Below are positions 1 through 8,300 of a stretch of DNA of 11,188 bases, one piece after another (the first letter of the stretch is position 1; every line of letters starts with the position of its first letter). The stretch lies in the NCBI GenBank assembly GCA_003024985.2, contig PXIH01S0009401.1, one strand, 5' to 3'. The notes under the pieces are model-generated. The model searched no databases and was not told where the DNA came from. It was given only the letters and a program-made list of their open reading frames with translations. The position numbers and the translations under genes are program-made. The DNA is from Euperipatoides rowelli. Its lineage: Eukaryota; Onychophora; Udeonychophora; Euonychophora; Peripatopsidae.

Positions 1-104
1 ATACGCATGCTCTAAAAAACCAGAAAACATAATAGATAATTTTCATTTAAAAACTTGCGCATGTGTAAAACAATATCCGGGGGGACGTAAACTGGAGTCT
101 TCCC

Positions 105-151
105 CTTAATAGGAGTTAGGATTCAGTGTTGGGGTGAAGGTTAGGACTGTA
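105..151 (+). repeat. 47-bp direct repeat, copy 1
   Basis: The 47 bases starting CTTAATAGGAGTTAGGATTC recur without a mismatch at 179-225. The unit is rich in GTTAGGA and GGTTAGG words, like degenerate telomere-type (TTAGGG) simple repeats. The sequence after copy 1 (ATTAGGATTGGGAC) continues the same word pattern. Confidence 0.95.
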
Positions 152-178
152 TTAGGATTGGGACATAGTTATTTATTA

Positions 179-225
179 CTTAATAGGAGTTAGGATTCAG
201 TGTTGGGGTGAAGGTTAGGACTGTA
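179..225 (+). repeat. 47-bp direct repeat, copy 2
   Basis: This is an exact copy of 105-151, offset by 74 bp. The 27 bases between the copies are unrelated AT-rich sequence plus GTTAGG-like words. Perfect identity amid otherwise decayed sequence points to a recent local duplication or to a tandem array collapsed in assembly. Confidence 0.95.
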
Positions 226-2005
226 AATAAAAAAAAATAAGGGTGCCAATACATTTAGTCATATGCTGTGCAGTAAAATTAAGTAGTAATCCGTGCAGAT
301 AAGTTTGTAATCCAGATGTTAATTCTGCATGATACTCTCTAGGTTTAAATTTTAAATATCAGTTGTGAGTATCGCAATTTATTAAAAATTAGCATAATTT
401 TTATTTTTTGGTAGTGACCTGTATTCTAGCAGTCACAGTTTTGATCAACAAACATTAAATGTAGCAGGTTAAATCTCAGATTACCCACAAATTATTTCAA
501 CAGAAACGGGCTGTCATAATTGATACATTATTTACCATCCAGACAAAGTTTAAATCATGTTGTCAAAATCTTAAAATTTCTGATCAATTTTAATTATTGT
601 ATTCCCAATTACCAAACATTTTTTTCATCAATAGTACTAATTTTCTTTATGTAATTAAACTTAAAAAAATCTTAAATCATTATATTAATTCCTGTTGCAT
701 ATCGATTAAGCACGCATGCACGCTTATCATTTGTTTGTAAGGAAAAGGGGGCGGTGTCCTTGCTCGACACATGCTAGTAAACCTTAGTTTATCAAATGCA
801 ATGCAAAACTGCCCAGGTTCACTTGTTTGGCTAAAATCAGGATTTTTAAAAGGCTGTTTTTATAAACGGCCACTTATTTGGAGTACATGGAGGCACTCTC
901 CTCAACTTTAGATGAGGTAAAAATTAAAGGAGAGGGGTATTGGGGTGCAATTGCATGGGACAGCTTGGATTTCTTTCAGAGTGATCAAAATGTTTAAGTG
1001 ACGATGTACTTGTTTAACGATGGCACTCTTTACCTAACTTTGGCATAGAAATATTGGTGGTGCATTTATTTGATGGGTGCCCTTTGACAGAATTCTACAG
1101 CATAGGCTGAATTGATATTTACAATGATTCTTAAGCTTGACTTTCATTGTGATTGAAAATATGGCAACTCTGACATCAAATATAAGCTGCTAGTGTTTCT
1201 AGTTAAGGAGCTCAAATTAAAATTGAATAATATAATGATTCTATATTTCTACTGTAGAATCATCACAATAATGCTAATGGCAAAATAAAATAGCTGAGAC
1301 GAATTGCTGCCAACATATTTTATTCTGGTTCTATTGTAATAAAATCACAAAAGTCTCCTATCTAACAGAAATAGCAATGTTGCTACAATGAGGTGGCTTG
1401 GAACATAGAGGACTTACCTGGCCCTCTCAGCTACAATAGAATAAAATAAATAGTAATAAATAAAACAAACAAACTGTTCGCTAGAGCACCAAGGTGGCTA
1501 CTCTAATATGCGAACGCAAGCTCTGACTCCATTTTATATCACGGGGATATTGCTCATACAAATGAATAGTTGCATAATTAATTAACTAGCATGTTCAAGC
1601 AAAGTTTGAATATTTCAGGAGGTAATTAAATTTGGTGAACTGCCACATCACTTTAATACAACATTTACGAGCAATTGAATCATGTAAATGCTGTTTTAAG
1701 AAAATAATTACAGTACATCCTGAAATAATTAAGTTGTCACTTGAACAAACTAATTAATAAATAATAAGATAAAATAAAATATGACAGCTTGTCATACTAT
1801 CTAAGTCCATAACATCCTTTTGAGAAATCTAAACGAAAACAGCATAAAATGCTACAAATCAGCAGCAATGAATTGAATGTGTAAAAAATATATAAAAAAT
1901 GTATACTTNGAGTCTATACTGTAGATGTATAAATATACTTACACATCTAGAATTTTGTCTAAAAAAGGAAAATTTATTTGGCCATAAATGCATATTTATA
2001 CATGG

Positions 2006-2082
2006 TAAAACCTATTTAAAAATAAAACCTCCTCAAACGGAAATTTTTTGGTTGTAACCAGTTCCATTTTAAATAGGTTTTA
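2006..2082. repeat. Inverted repeat, 16-bp perfect arms, just 3' of exon G
   Basis: TAAAACCTATTTAAAA at 2006-2021 is the exact reverse complement of 2067-2082, with a 45-base spacer containing AAACGGAAATTTTTTGGTTG. The arms plus this inner sequence look like short palindromic interspersed repeats common in marine invertebrate genomes, but that family resemblance is from memory. The right arm overlaps a minus-strand AATAAA (2084-2079), so if exon G is terminal the hairpin would lie at the polyadenylation region. Confidence 0.8.
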
Positions 2083-2084
2083 TT
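2079..2084 (-). promoter_or_regulatory. Possible polyadenylation signal AATAAA (minus strand)
   Basis: AATAAA on the minus strand lies about 30 bases past the in-frame TAA (2116-2114) of the read-through version of exon G. A second one is at 1978-1973. In DNA this AT-rich the hexamer occurs often by chance, and it matters only if exon G is used as a terminal exon. Confidence 0.2.
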
Positions 2085-2134
2085 GTATATGAACAATATA
2101 TTATATAAATACATTATATTATATCAATACGTAC

Positions 2135-2300
2135 ATGTCCTCCTTGAGCTACCCTAATTGCACTCCTTAGCCCACTCTGAATCTGACCCATATGAACTAC
2201 ACCAGTGACACCTACAACTTCTAACATGCCATCATAGTGAGTAGGCTTTTGAAACTGATCTTCCTTTTCAGGACCCCAGGGATTGGCACCTGAACCCCAA
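2135..2300 (-). CDS. DGKQ: DGKQ exon G: accessory domain, WGSG to AQGGH
   Basis: The exon is 166 bp to the preferred end. It starts with the T completing a serine codon after CTTATTTCAG, rebuilding [29 protein letters not shown], then a run ending AIRVAQGGH, follow. These are the substrate-side strands of the accessory domain and are nearly invariant in DAG kinases. The end is the uncertain part. A good donor (GTACGT, 2134-2129) directly follows GGA GGA CAT and leaves phase 0; alternatively the frame reads on through VRIDII to a TAA at 2116-2114. Family members continue about 50 or more residues past this point and contain VDGEPW, which is not encoded downstream in the window. I therefore prefer splicing to an exon outside the window. 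Confidence 0.9.
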
Positions 2301-5300
2301 CTGAAATAAGGAAAATAGAATGTACAATATAAACATAGTATTCTTTAAAACAACTGAATAGGAATTTTTTTAAAAAATATTAAAAACAATTTTTTTTTTA
2401 TTGGATCTGATCTTTACCTTAGAATGTTAAGAATTATTATGCCTTCAACCGGTGGGAGAGGTACAGGCTTTCCATCGACTTCTAAACGCAACTCTCTGTG
2501 AAGGTCTTTGCAGGATTTCCTGTTGACCATTTTTCTCAATCCCATCTTAAAATACACTCCTTTATTGTGGAGCCTGCAAATATTATAAGAGTGTAAAAAC
2601 AATTATTTAATTACTTTGAAAAAAAAACAACAACAATGTAATCATCCCCTCTCATATATATCATCATTTTTTTATTATACCCATATAATATCAGGTGAGA
2701 CTAGCGTGCGGGAAATTGACAAATTAGAGGCTAAATATCTATTAGATGACAGTATAGCCTTACAGACATTGATTTAGGATCATCTCAATGTATACTCTGC
2801 ACTTGACAAAAGCTGGCTCTGTGAAATCTCACATTGGAGAACTTGCTGCACTAAAATTTCTAAATTGGCTTTGTCATCTTTATATTTATATACAGTATTC
2901 TATTTTCCAACTTTGCCTTTGTAATCTATTGTTTAAGGTTTGAAATATATTGTTTACCTGCTGTTGAACTTGTCAGGATTCTCTTCCCTCGCTGTATGGA
3001 AATCCAGACAAAGGTCAGCATCGATGCCAATCCCGAAGTAATTGTTCATGACGAACATGGTTGTATTATCCTCGGATGCTGCTGGGTTGGAGCTATTGAT
3101 GGACTTAGAATCTCCATCACCTGAGGATTTATCATCTGGGTGAAAAACAACAGTCCATCTAATACAAGAAAAATATATATTATTTTGCTATTTCCAAAGA
3201 AAATATGCAAATTTAACTATGCAAAAATCACTAAGTATATCTCTTCAATTTACATCATCTGACCACTTTTTTTTTGTCTCAATCATGAGGTATAACATTT
3301 CCCTACATGCAAGACACATCTAGTTCCATTCTCCATTATGATTCATATACACTTCCATTTTTCACTAAATGAGTATGTGAGATATTTGCATGAAATGTAC
3401 ATCATAAAATCATTCTTACTTTTCATTCATGCACATCATTTCCATTTCACTAAATGAGCTTGTGATATACTGGCCATAAAATTGATAAGTGTCATTCTCT
3501 CTTCTCATTCATCAGTTCCATAATTGACTTAATGAACATGTCAAATGTTTCATGAAATGGACAACTCAATGTCATTCTCCCTTCTCATTCATGATAATCA
3601 TTTCCATGCTTTAATAAATGAGCATGTGAGATACTGACATAAATACAAAATATATATTCATAAAGTATATGTACAGTATATATATATATCGTATTTACAC
3701 ACATCATATTCTTTATACAGATGAGACATCTTTTTTCTTTATAATTTACCTGTCCAATCTGATTTCTTCTGCTTCTATTACATCTCGTAGTAAATTAAGT
3801 GGATCTTCGCCCCCAGTATAACCAGGACCCCAGCGAAGTACACGAGCAAGGTCATTGCCTAAATTAAAAAAAAAATCATATAAATAAAATAAAATCCTAA
3901 AAGCATACACATAGTGTAGATACATAGAATATCTACATTTATTTTATGTCCATGTTTATAGAATTAAAATTATACTTATAATGATAATTCTCTTTATTTA
4001 AAAAGTGTAAGACAGAATGTTTTTTTGGAAAATCATTCAACATAATTAACACAACTGAGACCAATTCATATTTTTTTTATGAATGAAAAAGTGAAAGTTA
4101 ATACAAGCTCCAAGTCACTATTTCTTTGATTTAATTTATAAAAATTTGTAACAATGCCTGAGTGCCTACAGCAAAACTCTCAATAAATGTGGATCAATTA
4201 TATTAATAACGTGATTCTTGATTAATATGAATTTTATTTACACACGTTTGGAAAAACACGATTTAACAATCGCTATCACTTCTCAAATTACACGGTAAAT
4301 TATTTGAAATATTACTGTTTTCAAAAAGGAAACGATATATATAGGCTATACTTAATTTAGAAAAAAAATAAAACAACAAAAACATGTTAAAATGAGAAAG
4401 TAATGAAACTTCTATGTTTTTGTTAATGTTCTGGATTAATTCATTTGTTTGTTACAAATCTTTATGAGAATGCTTTTCTATTAATAAATGTTATGCCTAT
4501 TAGCCGAAATTCAAATTTATATTTGATTTATACGTTTTTGATTTACACTCTGATTTTCAAGAACACAATCCAGTGTAATAAAGAATTGTAAAACAATATA
4601 ACTTTTTTTAAAAGGGTTGGGGAGGGGGATAAGTGGATATAAAAATGAATCTACCCACATTCTTTAAAAGTTAACCAATATTCTTCAAATGGCTACAGTA
4701 TTATAAGGAACCATTTCAGTTACATATACTCGAGTTACCTTCAGTTGACTCGCATTGAGATTTGGTGAAAAATAAAAATGTGTCACATGACAAGTGTTGC
4801 CTCACGGTGGTTTTTATTTTTTTTTTAAACTTCGGAACAGCATTTGTATTTAGGATATGGTACTGGCAGCACTCTTCATTGTTTACCACGTATGGTACAT
4901 CTGATGAAGCCTACTGTAGGTTGATAACAGCACATGATTAAATGACTTTCTTAATTTTTGGGCAGTTTTAAAGTTCGTAGACAGATACGCAGCTATAAAA
5001 TTAAGATGCACATAAGATTTCACTTTATCAGGAACAAATCTGGCAAATTTTTGACATCGTTTGCAAACATAATTTTGCAGTGAAGCTGCTATAACAATTT
5101 TCCGGCATGATCTGGAACTAATTTAAGGTTATAATAAAGTTTATTAGATACCGTAATTAAATTCCTGCATATTAAATTTCATGTTAATCAGATCATAAAT
5201 AATAAAGTTACAAATTTATTTGTTATCATCAAGAAAAGTTCAAGTGACAGCAAATTGTGAATCCTTACTCCAGTGAAAATCAGGAATTTATATATGTTTC

Positions 5301-8300
5301 TGTTTGGTACTTGAACTTTGTTAAATTTGATCCGATTTGTTTGTAAACTTATTTTCAGCTTAATTTCATCACTCTGAATCTGTCTACAAACTTCAAATTA
5401 TTCAAAATTCAAGAAAAACATTTATTTCAATGTTGTTTTCATACCATAGTGACGTTTGATGCCATTTTGTAAACAAAAGCTCATATAAGGAAAAACGTTA
5501 TTGCAACTTATTTATTTGTGATCCGATTTACATGAAATTTTATATGCAGAACTTATAAATTAACTCTGAATCAAGTCATAAAATTGTTTTAGCAACTTTT
5601 GTTCCTTATTGTATACGCTTTACGGTTAGAGTGTTTTTCATTATCAGTACATAGTTGGGTTAAAAATTTTGTTTTCCTTAAGTCAGTTTGCTGTCAGGTT
5701 AAATAAAACTTTAAAAATAAGGTCAGTTGTCTGGTTTGTTTAAGGTAATAAATCTAATCTACGTTACTTTTTCAGGAACAGAAAATAAAAAGTGACCAAC
5801 ATGAAGCAACAATGTTGTATAAAAAAAGTCAAGTTGCCGGAAGAATTTTTAAAGCACGCTCTAATTCTTTCCTCCAAAAATCACTGAAGGTCATCGCAGA
5901 TCAATGCAAAACCACTGTAGTTTCCAGTGTAGCGCAGCTTATTAAAACCTATGTTCTTTAAAAGGTAACTTGAGTCAATGTAATGCTCTGTGTGGCACCG
6001 GCCTTAAATCTTATGAAAAAAATAAAACGTAAATAAAATTCAATTTAACATCTTTTAATATTTATGACTTGGTGGTAAATATGGCAGATTAATCAAGCAA
6101 TTATTTATCAACGTTGAATTAATTTTTTATTTCAAAAATTACTAGTCAAAACATTATGGAATTAGCTGAAATGATTTTTTTCGAATGCACTATTGTATTC
6201 AGTTTGGAAGAAAGTTGTTTCTAACAAAAATATTTTTTATTTTGATCAATTACAATTCCTTTTTTAAATATAATTATTAATGTTACATTTAATAAAAAAA
6301 AAAAAAATATGCTAATTTCATTTAAATTAAAACCAAGGGAAAAAAATCCCCCAATGCTAGAACAAAAGCAAAAAAGGAAGATAGAGAACCACAGACCTGT
6401 CCCCAGAGGAACAATAGCACAAGGTGGAGATTGACACTCAGAATCTTGCCCGACATTATCCAAGCACTGTAGGACCCAGCCCACAGTGCCATCTCCTCCA
6501 CACACAAGAATCTTGTAATTCTGAACATTACGAAATACATACAACCTGCAAGAAAGAAAGTAGACAGTAAAGAGGAGCTTGAGGATTGAAATAAGAAACA
6601 AAAATAACAGTTGGAGAGAACATGTTAAAAGACCCTAAACCACAGAATTAAAATTTAAACTCAAAAGCCATAAGGCCTTAGTTTTCAACAGCAGTAATAA
6701 TTTTAATCTTTTCCCAGTCCTTGACAATAAATTTGGAAGAGGACTTTCTAGTTAAAATCCCTGTTGAAATATAGATATTTTCCAGAATAGATTAAAAACG
6801 GTAGTGTATCTGCAAAATTAACAAATAAAATTGATAATCTGCAGACTTTACTGTATATTAATTTGTCAGTATATTAATTTGTCAAAATTTTAATTTTATT
6901 TAACTTTGAATATTTTTGTTATTGAATAAACTTTAATTTGTTTTTAAAAAGTAATTTTTATGAGAATAAATAAATTATGCAATCTTGTCTTGTGAATTAT
7001 AAATTATTTTTAATTTATAATTTTTTTTTTTTTTAATTTAAAAAAAATTTTTTAAATAGTTTTACATCTATCTCTTTATAAAAAATATATTAAGATTAAT
7101 GTATATTAAATGAGCATTTTTTATTCAATTACTGTAGAGGACAATGTAAAAATTATTATAATTACTTAATTTTTGTAGGTGGTCCACTGGACCACTTCCT
7201 AATAATTTTTAGTTGTCCGTAGACATTTTTATAGTGGTATCGGACCCCAGGACCACCATGAAATTCGAGCACTGTACTGTGTAATAATAAGTTTGACAGA
7301 CATATTCGTTGTATTATTTATGCGTACATTAAGGATCATAGGAATATAATACAATGCATGTGTTTCAAGGCTCTGCTTGCTGTGTGCTCAACGTTATTTT
7401 GAATGTCATTTCAAATTAATGTGTGAAAGTGTAATTGCATCTCCATCTATGATTTTTCGTGTTTAAATAATTTATCAACGATTAATTTATAATGATACTT
7501 AACATTAAATAACATATTATTAATTTTAATGGATTTTATTATTCGTATTAAACTGTACAATGTACATAATACTGTATAGGCCTATATACAGTATAGGTAC
7601 AATCTGTAACCTATATTACATTATAAATTGCTTTTTTCCTTTTGTAAAGAGTGTGCATATGCCATCATACTTGCTATTGAATGATCTGGAAAAATTTTAG
7701 AGCAAAAATAAATCATTAACTACAAGATTGGTATTAATAGTATTTAGGGATCCTGAAAAGCAATTTCAACCAAGAAATTGAGGATCCTAATTATAAAGAT
7801 AATCCTAAAGATAGTGCCATTTATTCTTAACACAGTTGTCAATCACTCATCTTTATATGTCAGAAAAGTAAAAAAATGTGCACATTAGTTTTAATCTACT
7901 AGTTTCTCAATACATATGATATTGTATTCTATACTCATAAAAATTAAATTTAAAACAAATCAAAAAATATTTTGCTGAAAGTAAAAAACAAACAAACTAG
8001 AATGTTTATTCAGTTTACCCAGGGAGAGGACCACCATTATCCAGGTCGAAGACCTGGTAAGGGTTAAGAAGCTTCCGGAAAGAAGTGATTAGCTCCAGAC
8101 CTTGACAGCCACCACTTTTGACATTCACGAAAATCAGCAACGGCTGAACGTTTTCAGGGATCATTTGAGGCTGAAAGTAAATTAAAAAAAAAAAATTATT
8201 GGAATGAGTATTTTTTTGTTAGAAAGATGGAAGAATGCTTGCTGGACAAAATATATCATAATATTTCACTCTAAATAACTTGGGGTATTTACTAATAGAA

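Larger units (their letters stand above)
1..2113. other. Downstream intron or 3' flank of DGKQ, no gene recognised
   Basis: No frame on either strand gives a conserved protein, and I could not find a segment encoding the expected C-terminal VDGEPW stretch. If exon G is spliced, this is part of the next intron; if the TAA at 2116-2114 is used, it is 3' UTR and intergenic DNA. It contains a 47-bp direct repeat near the left end, a partial inverted repeat around 1315-1339 and 1432-1450 (TTTTATTCT/TCTATTGTA arms), an undetermined base at 1909, and a strong inverted repeat at 2006-2082. Minus-strand AATAAA signals lie at 2084-2079 and 1978-1973. Confidence 0.6.
3859..6396 (-). other. DGKQ intron C-D, the largest intron
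   Basis: The intron is 2538 bp, from donor GTCTGT to acceptor ATTTAG, phase 1. The left third (to about 4690) is AT-rich without structure that I recognise. The middle (about 4700-5990) has more mixed base composition and holds the diverged inverted repeat cluster, flanked by a weak inverted pair. The right end (6000-6396) is AT-rich and includes a long A run near 6293-6307. I found no coding exon on either strand. Confidence 0.85.
6546..8018 (-). other. DGKQ intron B-C
   Basis: The intron is 1473 bp, from donor GTAAAC to acceptor TTTCTTGCAG, phase 2. It is very AT-rich. It holds a 16-bp tandem duplication (6853-6884), T and A runs around 7020-7060, a GGTCC-rich inverted structure with a possible hAT-like end (7178-7274), an imperfect palindrome around TAGGCCTA (about 7569-7594), and a hairpin at 7745-7789. 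No coding exon is seen. Confidence 0.9.

Noticed and set aside
732-830. An acceptor-like site (GATTTTAG on the minus strand) followed by an open frame containing SEPGQF
   Set aside because: It was considered as the missing C-terminal exon because of an EPG/EPW-like match, but the surrounding residues do not resemble VDGEPW or the strands around it.
1418-1430. A 13-base microexon-like segment on the minus strand (TATTGTAG, CTGAGAGGGCCAG, GTAAGTCC)
   Set aside because: The splice-like borders are good, but the 13 bases would shift the frame and encode nothing like the expected continuation after AQGGH. The flanks also belong to a local inverted repeat, so I treat it as chance.
5225-5250. A GTTCAAGT word that could be a tRNA T-arm
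   Set aside because: No acceptor stem, D-arm or anticodon arm can be placed around it, and the same word recurs in the repeat units of this region.
6322-6540. A 72-codon minus-strand frame overlapping exon C
   Set aside because: It is a shifted frame of exon C with no family resemblance.
6221-6601. A 126-codon minus-strand open frame starting MFLISILK
   Set aside because: Only the part from 6545 to 6397 is kinase-like. The rest is intron read in frame, rich in F, I and L from T-rich DNA, and splice sites mark the true limits.
7569-7594. A palindrome around TAGGCCTA, with a similar motif near 9260
   Set aside because: It is imperfect and short. I use it only as a weak hint of a marine invertebrate genome, not as a functional site.
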